The notes: generated by a model not told the origin, from the sequence alone. Shown: positions 47,753-57,170, counted from the stretch's first letter. The stretch: DNA of 64,000 nt from Winogradskyella psychrotolerans (GCF_018860545.1 NZ_JAHKPN010000052.1:335821-399820); one strand, 5' to 3'. Program-made: numbers and translations.

Positions 47753-48600
47753 TATATTTATTTTTAAGCGTATTATCATCTACGGCAATTTTTGTGTTAT
47801 TTAAACTTTTTAATAAGTATAAGATTGACACCTTACAAGCTATAGTAGTAAATTACATTACAGCTTTTTCTTTTGGCGTATTATTTAACGATACACAAAT
47901 CACTTTTTCTGAAATCGTACAATCCAATTGGTTTATTATTGCCGTTGGCTTAGGCTTTTTATTCATCTTTATATTTAATGTGATGGCGCTCACTGCTCAG
48001 AAAAATGGCCTTTCGGTTGCATCTGTATCGAGTAAAATGAGCTTCATAATTCCGGTATTATTCGGTATTTATGTAAATCATGAAAGCACAGAAACTCAAA
48101 AACTAATAGGAGTTGCTTTAGCTTTAGTTGCGGTCTACCTCACCTCTGTTAAACAAAATGAGAATGCCGTTATAGCAAAATCTATTTACTTACCAATTAT
48201 TCTTTTCTTAGGCTCTGGCATCATTGATACTTCGGTCAATCATTTTGCACCAAAAGGCAATATTCCGTTGTTTTTATCCTCTATTTTTAGTGTCGCAGCA
48301 CTGATTGGTATATCTATAATCGCTTATAAAAGCAGTGTAAACAAAAGCACATTTCAACTAAAATGTATACCATTTGGCATTCTATTAGGCATTGCCAACT
48401 ATGGTTCAATGTATTTTCTTTTATTAGCTTTACGATTAGAAAACACAGAAAGCTCAACCATATTCACCGTAAACAATATTGCAATATTAGCCTTATCAAC
48501 CTTGGTCGGACTAATTTTATTTAAAGAAAAGATTTCAAAGAAAAACTGGATTGGTATTACCCTTGCTTTTATTGCCATATTATTAGTAACATTAGTATAA
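47749..48600 (+). CDS. EamA/DMT-family transporter
   Basis: A 283-residue inner-membrane protein with about ten predicted helices in two halves, as in drug/metabolite transporters; the conserved region near LRLENTESSTIFTVNNIAIL ends with LILFKEKISKKNWIGI. The start is a TTG overlapping the HAD stop by four bases, implying translational coupling. The substrate is unknown. Confidence 0.85.
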   Translation: MIYLFLSVLSSTAIFVLFKLFNKYKIDTLQAIVVNYITAFSFGVLFNDTQITFSEIVQSNWFIIAVGLGFLFIFIFNVMALTAQKNGLSVASVSSKMSFIIPVLFGIYVNHESTETQKLIGVALALVAVYLTSVKQNENAVIAKSIYLPIILFLGSGIIDTSVNHFAPKGNIPLFLSSIFSVAALIGISIIAYKSSVNKSTFQLKCIPFGILLGIANYGSMYFLLLALRLENTESSTIFTVNNIAILALSTLVGLILFKEKISKKNWIGITLAFIAILLVTLV

Positions 48601-49205
48601 TGGAAAACGATTTATACAAAACAATACTCAAACCAGCAGAAGGCGCATTATTTAAAGATAAAAACAGTAAGTTTTATGGATTTGCATTACCTGTAACTGA
48701 CGAAAATCAAGTAAAAGAACATTTAGAACGTATAAAGAAAGCACATTATTCAGCAAGACATTGGTGCTACGCTTATCAAATAGGTACCGAAACTATTCAA
48801 TACAGAGCGAATGACGATGGTGAACCAAACAATTCTGCCGGAATGCCAATCTATGGCCAAATACAATCTTTTGAAGTTACCAACATTCTAATTATAGTCG
48901 TTAGATATTATGGTGGAGTAAAACTTGGTGTTGGAGGCCTAATTAACGCTTACAGAACAGGAGCGCAATTGGCCTTAGAAGCTTCAAAAATTATAGAAAG
49001 AACGATAAATAAAAAATTTCAACTCAATTTCGAATATAATAACATGAGTAAAGTGATGCGTTTATTAAAAGAAAATGATGTTGAAATTATAAATCAAACT
49101 TTAGAGCTCGATTGTTTGCTAGAAATATCTGTCAGAAAAAACAACAGCACTAAAGTGTATGAACTTTTTGATCAATTTTTCGGAGTTGAAATCAAAGAAT
49201 TATAA
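48600..49205 (+). CDS. YigZ/IMPACT family protein
   Basis: A 201-residue protein. The N-terminal IMPACT domain shows KNSKFYGFALPVTDENQV, ARHWCYAYQI, the conserved DDGEPNNSAGMPI and VVRYYGGVKLGVGGLINAY; a DUF1949 ferredoxin-like domain follows. The family is linked to translation control in eukaryotes, but its bacterial function is unsettled. Its start overlaps the transporter stop by one base and its end overlaps the convergent thioesterase by six. Confidence 0.93.
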   Translation: MENDLYKTILKPAEGALFKDKNSKFYGFALPVTDENQVKEHLERIKKAHYSARHWCYAYQIGTETIQYRANDDGEPNNSAGMPIYGQIQSFEVTNILIIVVRYYGGVKLGVGGLINAYRTGAQLALEASKIIERTINKKFQLNFEYNNMSKVMRLLKENDVEIINQTLELDCLLEISVRKNNSTKVYELFDQFFGVEIKEL

Positions 49206-49607
49206 CGAATAATTATGCAGTTTATCTAAAAGATATTTTGGACAACGCGTAGGTCTATTCCTTTCCTTGTTAATAAACGCTAAAATCGTAGTACCAGTAG
49301 CTAAAATAACGTCCGATTCATTTCGCAATTCATATTCAAATTCAATAGTTGCTGTCGGCATCTTTTTCAATGTCGTTTTTACTTTAAGCACATCGTCATA
49401 ACGTGCTGAACTTTTGTAATTTATAGCTAGAGAAACCACAGGCATCATTATCCCATCAGCCTCCATCCCACTGTAGCTAAGGCCAAACTCTCGCAACCAC
49501 TCTGTTCTACCCACTTCAAAATACGCGGCATAATTGCCGTGGTACACAACTCCCATCTGGTCAGTCTCTCCATAGCGAACTCTAATACTTGTTTCATTAT
49601 AATTCAT
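49200..49607 (-). CDS. Acyl-CoA thioesterase (YbgC/4HBT family)
   Basis: A 135-residue hotdog-fold protein. The motif YGETDQMGVVYHGNYAAYFE near residues 13-32 contains the catalytic aspartate, followed by GRTEWLREFGLSY. Length and motifs fit YbgC/FadM-type thioesterases; substrate length is unknown. It overlaps the convergent YigZ gene by six bases at the 3' end and is divergent from dnaA across 200 bases. Confidence 0.92.
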   Translation of the reverse strand: MNYNETSIRVRYGETDQMGVVYHGNYAAYFEVGRTEWLREFGLSYSGMEADGIMMPVVSLAINYKSSARYDDVLKVKTTLKKMPTATIEFEYELRNESDVILATGTTILAFINKERNRPTRCPKYLLDKLHNYSL

Positions 49608-49744
49608 ATAAAAATGATTTAATTAAGAAAAAATTTTGTAATTTTCAAATGTTTTAAACATGAGGAAAAAATTCTAAATATTCAATGTAATTTGATTTTT
49701 TTATTAAGAATTTTGTTCACATATTTGTCCTGTTGAAAACTACT

Positions 49745-49770
49745 AGAGAATTCCAATTCTCTTTTTTTTT
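49745..49770 (+). terminator. Terminator-like hairpin in the dnaA leader
   Basis: AGAGAATT (49745-49752) and AATTCTCT (49755-49762) form a perfect 8 bp stem with a two-base loop, followed at once by a run of T. It lies 38 bases before the dnaA ATG on the same strand, where no plus-strand gene ends nearby, so it may be an attenuator or the end of a leader RNA. Confidence 0.6.
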
Positions 49771-49807
49771 GCTAATATAACTAACAACACAAAACTTAAC
49801 TTAACGA

Positions 49808-51235
49808 ATGGAGATCACAGCGCAATCTGTATGGAGTAATTGTCTCGCTTTTATAAAAGATAATATACAACCACAAGCCTATAAAACTTGGTTTGAACCT
49901 ATAGATGCCGTTAAACTTTCGGGTAATGCACTGAGCATTCAAGTTCCTAGTAAATTTTTCTATGAGTGGTTAGAAGAGCATTATGTAAAAATCTTAAAGG
50001 TTTCTCTTACAAAAGAATTAGGTGCTGAAGCTAAATTGGTGTACGTTATTAAAATGGAAAACACCTATGGCAATAAACAGCCGTTTACAGAAAAGATTCC
50101 TAGTGCAAACCGTTCAGCGTTAAAATCGCAAGACGTCGATGTTCCTTTTAATAATAAAAGTCCTGAACTCAGAAATCCTTTTATCATTCCTGGAATTAGA
50201 AATGTAAAGATTGAATCGCAACTTAATCCAAGTTATAGTTTTGAGAACTTCTTGGAAGGAGACTCTAACCGTTTAGCCAGAAATGCAGGAATTGCAGTAG
50301 CTAACAAACCAGGAGGAACCTCTTTTAATCCGCTTTTGATTTTTGGTGGTGTTGGTTTAGGAAAAACACATTTGGCACATGCTATTGGTGTTGATATTAA
50401 AGATAAATATCCTGAAAAAACAGTTTTATATATTTCTGCTGAAAAATTCACACAACAATATATAGACTCTGTTAAAAAGAATAATCGAAACGATTTTATT
50501 CACTTCTATCAAATTATAGATGTTCTTATTATAGATGATGTACAATTCTTGTCTGGTAAAACAGGAACACAAGATGTTTTCTTCCATATATTTAATCACT
50601 TACATCAAAACGGAAAGCAAGTTATTTTAACGAGTGACAAAGCTCCCGTAGATATGCAAGACATTGAGCAACGCTTATTATCGCGTTTTAAATGGGGACT
50701 TTCTGCAGAATTACAAACTCCGGATTTCGAAACTAGAGTTTCTATTTTAAAGAACAAGCTTTATAGAGATGGTGTTGAAATGCCTGAAGACATTATAGAA
50801 TATGTTGCAAAACATATTAAAACGAATGTTAGAGAGCTAGAAGGAGCTATTATTTCACTAATTGCACAGTCGTCTTTTAACAAAAAAGAAATCACCATTA
50901 ATCTTGCAAAAGATATTGTAGAGAAGTTTGTTAAGAATACAAAGCGTGAAGTTTCTATTGATTACATTCAGAAAGTCGTTTCAGATTATTTTCAAATGGA
51001 CGTCAATACATTGCAATCAAAAACACGTAAACGTCATATTGTTCAAGCACGCCAATTAGCCATGTTTTTCGCTAAAAAATACACAAAAGCATCTTTAGCT
51101 AGTATTGGTTCTCAAATAGGACAACGTGATCATGCCACTGTATTACATGCTTGCAAAACCGTTGATAATTTATCTTCAACTGATAAGCAATTCAGAAAAT
51201 ATGTTGAAGACTTATCTAAAAAATTAGCCCTTTAA
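49808..51235 (+). CDS. dnaA: Chromosomal replication initiator DnaA
   Basis: A 475-residue AAA+ ATPase that opens the replication origin. Domain I (SVWSNCLAFIKDNI), Walker A GGVGLGKTHLAHAIG, Walker B VLIIDDVQFLSGK, the arginine-rich sensor segment RLLSRFKWG, and the domain IV DNA-binding signature IGQRDHATVLHACKT are all present. Full length. No cluster of DnaA boxes was seen around it. The phosphatase gene follows after 12 bases. Confidence 0.98.
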   Translation: MEITAQSVWSNCLAFIKDNIQPQAYKTWFEPIDAVKLSGNALSIQVPSKFFYEWLEEHYVKILKVSLTKELGAEAKLVYVIKMENTYGNKQPFTEKIPSANRSALKSQDVDVPFNNKSPELRNPFIIPGIRNVKIESQLNPSYSFENFLEGDSNRLARNAGIAVANKPGGTSFNPLLIFGGVGLGKTHLAHAIGVDIKDKYPEKTVLYISAEKFTQQYIDSVKKNNRNDFIHFYQIIDVLIIDDVQFLSGKTGTQDVFFHIFNHLHQNGKQVILTSDKAPVDMQDIEQRLLSRFKWGLSAELQTPDFETRVSILKNKLYRDGVEMPEDIIEYVAKHIKTNVRELEGAIISLIAQSSFNKKEITINLAKDIVEKFVKNTKREVSIDYIQKVVSDYFQMDVNTLQSKTRKRHIVQARQLAMFFAKKYTKASLASIGSQIGQRDHATVLHACKTVDNLSSTDKQFRKYVEDLSKKLAL

Positions 51236-51247
51236 TTACATTATAAT

Positions 51248-51702
51248 ATGACGCGTATCTTAATGGTGTGCTTAGGTAATATTTGCCGTTCGCCATTAGC
51301 TCATGGCATCATGCAATCTAAACTCTCTGAAGATCATTTCTATATTGATTCTGCTGGTACAGGGGCTTATCATGTTGGAAATTCTCCTGATACACGTTCC
51401 ATTGCAGTTGCTAAACAACATGGTTTAGATATTAGCACACAAAGCGCCAGACAATTTAAAGTGTCCGATTTTGATGATTTTGATGTAATATATGCGATGG
51501 ATGATTCTAACTATAACAACATCGTTAGTTTAGCTAGAAATCATAATGATATAAAAAAGTATCGTTGTTTCTTGATGCCAATTCTTTAATTCAAAACAAG
51601 AACGTCCCTGATCCTTACTATGGAGGTCAAGACGGTTTTAAATATGTTTTTGATCTTATCAATGAAACTTGCGACATACTTGTTAAGAAACTAATTAACT
51701 AA
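51248..51702 (+). pseudogene. Low-molecular-weight protein-tyrosine phosphatase, frameshifted
   Basis: The first frame (51248-51589) encodes residues 1-113 with the phosphatase loop VCLGNICRS, where Cys8 and Arg14 form CX5R. The stop at 51589 falls short of the normal ~150 residues. The missing end, including the general-acid loop VPDPYYGGQDGF, continues in another frame to the TAA at 51700-51702. The break fits loss of one A in the A-run at 51553-51558 (six As; seven would restore ~151 residues). As it stands the truncated product lacks the general acid. A sequencing error or slippage cannot be excluded. Confidence 0.85.
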
Positions 51703-51771
51703 TACTTAGACGTTTTCATTCAATTAGAAGTCATTTTTTTGTAAATTAGTACCTTAACCACTCCATTAATT

Positions 51772-53193
51772 ATGAAAACGACTATATCACTTTTTTTTAC
51801 AGCCTTCATATTTTTTCAATATACTAATGCTCAAGAATTAGAACTAGAACTCATCGCTTCTAATTTAAATAGTCCTGTTAGCATTAAGCACGCAGGAGAT
51901 GACAGGTTGTTTATAGTAGAACAAGATGGCCTAATAAAAATAATAGATGCTCTTGGCACGTTACAGACGACTCCATATTTAGATATCAACAGTAGTGTTA
52001 TAAATTCAGGGTCAGAAAGAGGTCTTTTAGGCCTAGCATTTCATCCAAATTATGATGAAAATGGTTATTTTTTTGTCAACTATATTAACAACTCTGGGGA
52101 CACTGTAATTTCAAGATTTACAGTAGATGATACCAATAGTGAAGTGGCAGACCCAGATTCCGAACTTATAATATTGTCTTACGATCAACCATATTCAAAT
52201 CACAATGGTGGGGATTTAGCTTTTGGTTCTGATGGTTATCTCTATATATCTTCTGGAGATGGAGGTTCAGGTGGAGACCCTGAAAATCGAGCACAAAACA
52301 AATTGAGCTTTTTAGGAAAAATATTACGATTAGATATTGATACACCCACAGAAACCGAAAACTATAGTATACCGACGGACAACCCTTTTAGTGATGACAG
52401 TAATGCTTTACCCGAAATTTGGGCTTACGGACTTAGAAATCCTTGGAAATTTTCTTTCGACCGACTTAATGGAGATCAATGGATTGCAGATGTGGGCCAA
52501 AGTGATTATGAGGAAATCAATAGAGCCTCTGCTTCTGATGCATCTACTGGATTAAACTATGGCTGGAAATGCTACGAAGGTAATGATCCATACGACACCG
52601 CTGGTTGTGCAGATCAAAGTACATATACGTTTCCAATCAGTGGTTATAACCATTTTGGAGATGGTGCTCCTAAGTGCTCAATCACTGGTGGCTACAGATA
52701 TAGAGGTACAACGTATCCTAATTTTTATGGCTGGTATTTCTTTGCAGATTATTGCAGTCAAGAAATTGGATATTTAGTTTATGATGAAGCTAATGACACA
52801 TGGAATAGTACTTTTCAACAATTTTCAGGACAATGGTCTGCATTTGGTGAAGACGTGAATGGAAATATTTATGTTTCAGATATTTCTGGCGGACATATTT
52901 ATAAACTTACAGATCCTACCTTAAGTAATAATGACTATTCATTATCAGAAATCTCAATTTACCCAAATCCTACGAAAAATACCTTTAATATTAATTTTGG
53001 TTCCAATAGTAATATAGATGCTATAACTGACATAGCCATTTATGATATACAAGGTAAAAGACTAAAATCGATACATCGCAACACTGAAATAATTCAAACC
53101 GTAAATACTACCAAATTGTCCAACGGTATTTATATTTTAAAAATAAATATTGAAAACGGAAAACAAAGCACACATAAACTAGTTATACATTAA
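51772..53193 (+). CDS. T9SS-exported glucose/sorbosone dehydrogenase-like protein
   Basis: A 473-residue secreted protein. A signal peptide ends near YTNAQ. Residues ~25-385 form the six-bladed PQQ-dependent sugar dehydrogenase fold: ERGLLGLAFHPNYDENGYF, NHNGGDLAFGSDGYLYISSG, WAYGLRNPWKFSFDR. The last ~75 residues are a type A T9SS sorting domain (ISIYPNPTKNTFNINF to LSNGIYILKINIENG). It probably oxidises sugars at or outside the cell surface; the substrate is unknown. Its stop overlaps the next gene's ATG. Confidence 0.9.
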   Translation: MKTTISLFFTAFIFFQYTNAQELELELIASNLNSPVSIKHAGDDRLFIVEQDGLIKIIDALGTLQTTPYLDINSSVINSGSERGLLGLAFHPNYDENGYFFVNYINNSGDTVISRFTVDDTNSEVADPDSELIILSYDQPYSNHNGGDLAFGSDGYLYISSGDGGSGGDPENRAQNKLSFLGKILRLDIDTPTETENYSIPTDNPFSDDSNALPEIWAYGLRNPWKFSFDRLNGDQWIADVGQSDYEEINRASASDASTGLNYGWKCYEGNDPYDTAGCADQSTYTFPISGYNHFGDGAPKCSITGGYRYRGTTYPNFYGWYFFADYCSQEIGYLVYDEANDTWNSTFQQFSGQWSAFGEDVNGNIYVSDISGGHIYKLTDPTLSNNDYSLSEISIYPNPTKNTFNINFGSNSNIDAITDIAIYDIQGKRLKSIHRNTEIIQTVNTTKLSNGIYILKINIENGKQSTHKLVIH

Positions 53194-53909
53194 TGAGCAA
53201 TACCAAAGGAAAACTATATCTAATACCTACACGACTAGGTGACAATCCACCTCTTGAAGTTTTACCTATTTCAATTAAAAAAATAGTTGAAGACATTGAT
53301 TTTTACATCGTTGAAAACGAAAAGACAGCACGTCGTTTTATAAAACGTATTTCACCTGGAAAATCACAACCTTCACTAAAACTTCAAGTTCTAAATAAAT
53401 ACACTACAGAAGCAGAACGCAATACCTTTTTAAATCCATGCTTAGAAGGCATCTCGATAGGATTACTGTCTGAAGCGGGTTGTCCTGCCATTGCTGATCC
53501 CGGCGCTGATATTGCCGCTTTGGCTCATCAAATGGATATAAAAGTGGTTCCACTTGTTGGACCTTCCTCTATATTATTGGCCCTAATGGCTTCGGGAATG
53601 AATGGCCAAAGTTTTACTTTTAACGGCTATTTACCAATTGATAAAAGTGAACGGAAAGCAAAATTAAAAACTTTAGAACGCATATCTTCAGAACATAACC
53701 AATCTCAAATTTTTATAGAAACTCCTTATAGAAATATGAAAATGCTCGAAGATTTAACCCATATCCTTCACCCTAGTACAAGACTTTGTGTGGCCTGTGA
53801 CTTAACACTACCTACTGAGTTTATAAAAACAATGCCGGCAAAAGATTGGAAACACAATAAAGAGGATCTACATAAGAGACCTACTATATTTATTATTCAG
53901 AAAGATTAA
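53193..53909 (+). CDS. RsmI-like SAM-dependent methyltransferase (tetrapyrrole methylase fold)
   Basis: A 238-residue methyltransferase of the family that includes the 16S rRNA 2'-O-methyltransferase RsmI. Seen are GKLYLIPTRLGDN at the start, GLLSEAGCPAIADPGADIAA and VVPLVGPSSILLALMASG in the SAM-binding region, and IFIETPYRNMKMLEDL. It is shorter and more divergent than classical RsmI, and many Bacteroidota carry this as a second paralogue, so the rRNA target is uncertain. A strong terminator follows. Confidence 0.85.
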   Translation: MSNTKGKLYLIPTRLGDNPPLEVLPISIKKIVEDIDFYIVENEKTARRFIKRISPGKSQPSLKLQVLNKYTTEAERNTFLNPCLEGISIGLLSEAGCPAIADPGADIAALAHQMDIKVVPLVGPSSILLALMASGMNGQSFTFNGYLPIDKSERKAKLKTLERISSEHNQSQIFIETPYRNMKMLEDLTHILHPSTRLCVACDLTLPTEFIKTMPAKDWKHNKEDLHKRPTIFIIQKD

Positions 53910-53913
53910 TTGA

Positions 53914-53940
53914 GGCTAGAGTGTTACTCTAGCCTTTTTA
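53914..53940 (+). terminator. Intrinsic terminator between convergent genes
   Basis: GGCTAGAGT (53914-53922) and ACTCTAGCC (53926-53934) form a perfect 9 bp stem with a three-base loop, followed by TTTTTA. It ends the RsmI-like transcript and overlaps the stop of the minus-strand gene at 53916. Confidence 0.9.
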
Positions 53941-54572
53941 TCTGGAATAATCATAGACGTATCATAACCAGAAAACTTTTTCATATAATACTTAACAGAG
54001 GAACCATAAGCGTCAGACAGATTATGACCTCCATAACTACGTAAAAATTTCTTAACATTACCAGGACCGGCCAAATGTGCAGCAGCTAAAATCCCAGATT
54101 CAGTAATTTTTACACCTGCAATTTTCTGACCTTCAAAACGTTTAATATCGTTTCTAAGCACCCATTTATTACGTTCTGCATTCGCGATAAATGCTTTTTC
54201 TTGTAATTCTGGATTATATAAAAATTGATTAGGAGTATAAATACCTATTAATTTTAAAGTTTCTGTACCAAATTGATACTTGCCTAAATAGCCTAATGTA
54301 TTTACCGTAAAATAGTCTCCTCTAGATTCTTTAAAAGCCAAAGCTTCTTTAAAACCTTCAAAAGATTTACCCAAATGTGGTGTAAATAAATTATGCTTCA
54401 CGTTATGGTCTTGAGAAACCATCCCTAATTCTTCAGAAATATTATAATTGAGCTCTAATCCTTCGGTAGAATACATATCTGGATTAAGAGAAGAATCTGG
54501 ATACAAGGCTAATGCCATAAGTACACAAATTGAAAATGGTATTACTATATTCTTAACGCTACTTTTAATCAT
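53916..54572 (-). CDS. Lysozyme-like/lytic transglycosylase-type exported protein
   Basis: The ATG at 54572 gives 218 residues with an N-terminal hydrophobic anchor or signal (IVIPFSICVLMALALYP). An upstream start at 54644 would place a cysteine-rich stretch first and is less likely. The mature part resembles a lysozyme-like fold: FKEALAFKESRGDYFTVN with a candidate catalytic Glu, LGYLGKYQFG, and LAAAHLAGPGNVKKFLRSYG. It probably cleaves or binds peptidoglycan. It is separated from the DUF2279 gene by 118 bases. Confidence 0.75.
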   Translation of the reverse strand: MIKSSVKNIVIPFSICVLMALALYPDSSLNPDMYSTEGLELNYNISEELGMVSQDHNVKHNLFTPHLGKSFEGFKEALAFKESRGDYFTVNTLGYLGKYQFGTETLKLIGIYTPNQFLYNPELQEKAFIANAERNKWVLRNDIKRFEGQKIAGVKITESGILAAAHLAGPGNVKKFLRSYGGHNLSDAYGSSVKYYMKKFSGYDTSMIIPDKKARVTL

Positions 54573-54690
54573 AACAGCTAAATTTTTACAGTAAAATAGT
54601 TTCCCCAAACTATCATACAAAATTCGCGTGCAAATATACGACATTTTTTCAATTACTGAAAACCAGCCGATTAAGTGCTCATTTATCCAC

Positions 54691-55596
54691 CTAAAAGTAG
54701 ATATAATAGCCTTTTACATGTGCATTACTGCTAATCTCCAACGTAGGAAATGGTACCTTAATAACGTTAAAAACATCAAATAATGTTTTTAAGAAGTGAG
54801 AATTTGTTTGAATTCGGGTTAAATCAATATCTAAACTTAGGTAATATTGACGTGTTCTGTTTTGATTTAAAAATTGAGGATCATAGGCATCGCCTGATAG
54901 CATGCCTTCTGCTCCATACCCAAAAGCTAAATTTAACCAATTAGGAATAGATTCTGTTTTTAAAAATGAATTAATGTTCACACTTAACCAATACGTTTGT
55001 CCATTATAATCTTTTAAAAATTCTTCGGCTAAACCGCTACCCAATTTATTTGGTCGCTGCTTTGCGTATTGTGTTCTATGAAATGAATACTTTAATACAA
55101 TGCGCTGTTCTTCCCAAAGTAATTCTTGTCCTATATGTAACCCTGTTCCTGTGGCATTAGCTGCCATATCTGTCCATGAAAATCCCCATTCCTCTGAAAA
55201 ACCATCCATAACTTCAACAGCAGTTAAAAACCCGAAACCTAAAGTAGAACCATAAAGTAGTTGGTTTTTTTCGCTAACACCTGCCCAATTCAATGTGTTT
55301 GTTCCTAACCTTCCCAACTGATAAGACGAAAACACATGCCCCATTTTATCCATTTGTAACCATTCACCACTATCGTTCAACGTTTTAAAATTTGAACGTG
55401 GATAATCTGCATACCATAATTGATTAAGTCCTATTAAAGTAGAAGTTGCCAAAGTAGCTTCTGAAATAACAACCGTATTACGACGCGATATATCTAGTGT
55501 ATCACTTGGTTTTAAAAACTGATTGAACTGAGATTGCGAAAAAAGCGAAGCATTTGCAACAAAGAATACTATTATATAGACAAGAGTTCGCTTCAA
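54691..55596 (-). CDS. DUF2279 family exported protein
   Basis: A 301-residue protein with a signal peptide ending LFSQS. It contains the DUF2279/YfiM-like segments WLQMDKMGHVFSSYQLGR, LGFGFLTAVEVMDGFSEEWG and SWTDMAANATGTGLHIGQ, which look like membrane-associated helices, then beta-strands ending in an aromatic residue. Function unknown. It follows mltG by three bases, which places it among the wall and envelope genes of this run. Confidence 0.8.
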   Translation of the reverse strand: MKRTLVYIIVFFVANASLFSQSQFNQFLKPSDTLDISRRNTVVISEATLATSTLIGLNQLWYADYPRSNFKTLNDSGEWLQMDKMGHVFSSYQLGRLGTNTLNWAGVSEKNQLLYGSTLGFGFLTAVEVMDGFSEEWGFSWTDMAANATGTGLHIGQELLWEEQRIVLKYSFHRTQYAKQRPNKLGSGLAEEFLKDYNGQTYWLSVNINSFLKTESIPNWLNLAFGYGAEGMLSGDAYDPQFLNQNRTRQYYLSLDIDLTRIQTNSHFLKTLFDVFNVIKVPFPTLEISSNAHVKGYYIYF

Positions 55597-55599
55597 AGC

Positions 55600-56643
55600 C
55601 TATTTATTAATCCCTTGAGACGATAAGTATCTGTGATATTCTCTAGCATTATTGTTATGTTGCCCTAATGTTTTTGCAAACTTATGGTAACCGATTCGTT
55701 TAGCATCTGCAGCAAAATAGAGGTAATTATGCGTTTCAGGATTTAAAACCGCTTTAATAGCAGACAAATCTGGCATGGCAATAAGTCCTGGAGGTAGGCC
55801 AACATTTTGATACGTATTATAAGGAGAGCTAATATCCTTATGAACATTTAATACACGCCTAATAATTGTGTTTTGGTATTGTGGTAATTGATAGGCTGCA
55901 AACTTCAAAGTAGGATCTGCTTGCAAGGGCATGCCTATTCGTAAGCGATTTAAATACACCCCAGCAACTCTTGGTTGCTCGTCTGCTTGTTTGGATTCTT
56001 CATGTACTATGGACGCTAATGTTATCACTTCATTAGGTGTTAAATTCAATGCTTTTGCCTTTGCTTTTCTAGCCTCTGTCCAAAATCGATTGTATTCAAC
56101 CAACATTCTATCTCTAAATGTCTCAGCTGAAGTATTCCAGAAAAATTCATAACTATTCGGTAAATACATCCCAAGAGCTGTAGCTTTATTGAAACCATTT
56201 TTAGTTAAAAATGTGTCATCTAACATCACTTTTTCTAAGGTTAAACTATCAGCTTCAATTTGCATACTTATACGTCCCGCCAAATCTTTTATACTATGCT
56301 GATTGTTAAATGCTATTTTAACGGGAAGATTTTTACTTCGAATTGAATTAATGATTTCATTATTATTCATACCTTTAGTAATAGCAAATCGTCCTGCCTT
56401 AATATTGGTAGTGTATTTTTTTTGCTGTGCTAAGGCATCAAACGCATCCATATCATTTAGTAATGGCTCTAATTGCGATCTTACTTCGGCATATGATGCG
56501 TTAGTTGGAACATAAATATAGGCCTCGTCATTCTCAAAATTGGTGTTCGGTGAAAACATTGTTCCGTATATATAATACGCAAATGCTCCACAGCCTATTA
56601 AACCAATAAGAGCAACAGCCCAAAGAATCTTTTTAATATACAT
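55600..56643 (-). CDS. mltG: Endolytic murein transglycosylase MltG
   Basis: Cuts nascent glycan strands in the inner membrane and so sets their length. The 347-residue protein has one N-terminal membrane helix (ALIGLIGCGAFAYYIYG), a LysM-like region, and the YceG catalytic domain with LASIVHEESKQADEQPRVA (catalytic Glu) and NRLRIGMPLQADPTLKFA, ending YLYFAADAKRIGYHKFA. Full length. The GNAT gene is two bases upstream and DUF2279 three bases downstream. Confidence 0.95.
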   Translation of the reverse strand: MYIKKILWAVALIGLIGCGAFAYYIYGTMFSPNTNFENDEAYIYVPTNASYAEVRSQLEPLLNDMDAFDALAQQKKYTTNIKAGRFAITKGMNNNEIINSIRSKNLPVKIAFNNQHSIKDLAGRISMQIEADSLTLEKVMLDDTFLTKNGFNKATALGMYLPNSYEFFWNTSAETFRDRMLVEYNRFWTEARKAKAKALNLTPNEVITLASIVHEESKQADEQPRVAGVYLNRLRIGMPLQADPTLKFAAYQLPQYQNTIIRRVLNVHKDISSPYNTYQNVGLPPGLIAMPDLSAIKAVLNPETHNYLYFAADAKRIGYHKFAKTLGQHNNNAREYHRYLSSQGINK

Positions 56644-56645
56644 AG

Positions 56646-57170
56646 TTAATCGTTAATTCGTTGTAAAATATATTCGTTGGTATAAGTTTCACCATCGAAA
56701 CTCCAATCTTTTTTTAATCCTATTTTTTGAAAACCATTGGATTCAAAAAGCCCCAGACTAGCCAAATTACTTTCAGATATATTAGCGTAAACCTGATGTA
56801 AATGCAGAGTTTTGAAACAATAATTCACGAGCAAGTCTAAGGCCTCTTTACCATAACCTCGATGTCTGTTTTCCGTATTTTGAATAAGAATTCCGATACC
56901 AGCACGTTTATTTTTAATATCAAAATCAAAGACATCAATTAAACCAACAGTCTCATCGTCTGTATCGCAAATAGCTAAACGAAGTTGCTTGGCTTCAAAA
57001 ATATCTTGCTGAGCATTCTCAAGGTACTGTTTTATTAAAAATCTTGAGTATGGTGTTTGTGTATCACTTAATTCCCAAAGCGAGGTATCATTTTCGATGG
57101 TAAACACAAAATCGAGATCTTCGGGCTCTAAAGCTCTTAAATATATATGATTTCCTTTAAGACTTACCAT
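56646..57170 (-). CDS. GNAT family N-acetyltransferase (RimJ/RimL-like)
   Basis: A 174-residue acetyltransferase. It begins LKGNHIYLRALEPEDLDFVF, typical of the RimJ/RimL/SpeG group, and motif A is IGILIQNTENRHRGYGKEAL, followed by FESNGFQKIGLKKDW. The acceptor is unknown. Its start overlaps the dapF stop by seven bases and it ends two bases before mltG. Confidence 0.88.
   Translation of the reverse strand: MVSLKGNHIYLRALEPEDLDFVFTIENDTSLWELSDTQTPYSRFLIKQYLENAQQDIFEAKQLRLAICDTDDETVGLIDVFDFDIKNKRAGIGILIQNTENRHRGYGKEALDLLVNYCFKTLHLHQVYANISESNLASLGLFESNGFQKIGLKKDWSFDGETYTNEYILQRIND

Noticed and set aside
49608..49807. Possible replication origin beside dnaA
   Set aside because: No cluster of TTATCCACA-like boxes or DNA-unwinding repeats was seen; one TTATCCACC at 54.7 kb is isolated. 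dnaA in Bacteroidota is often away from the origin.
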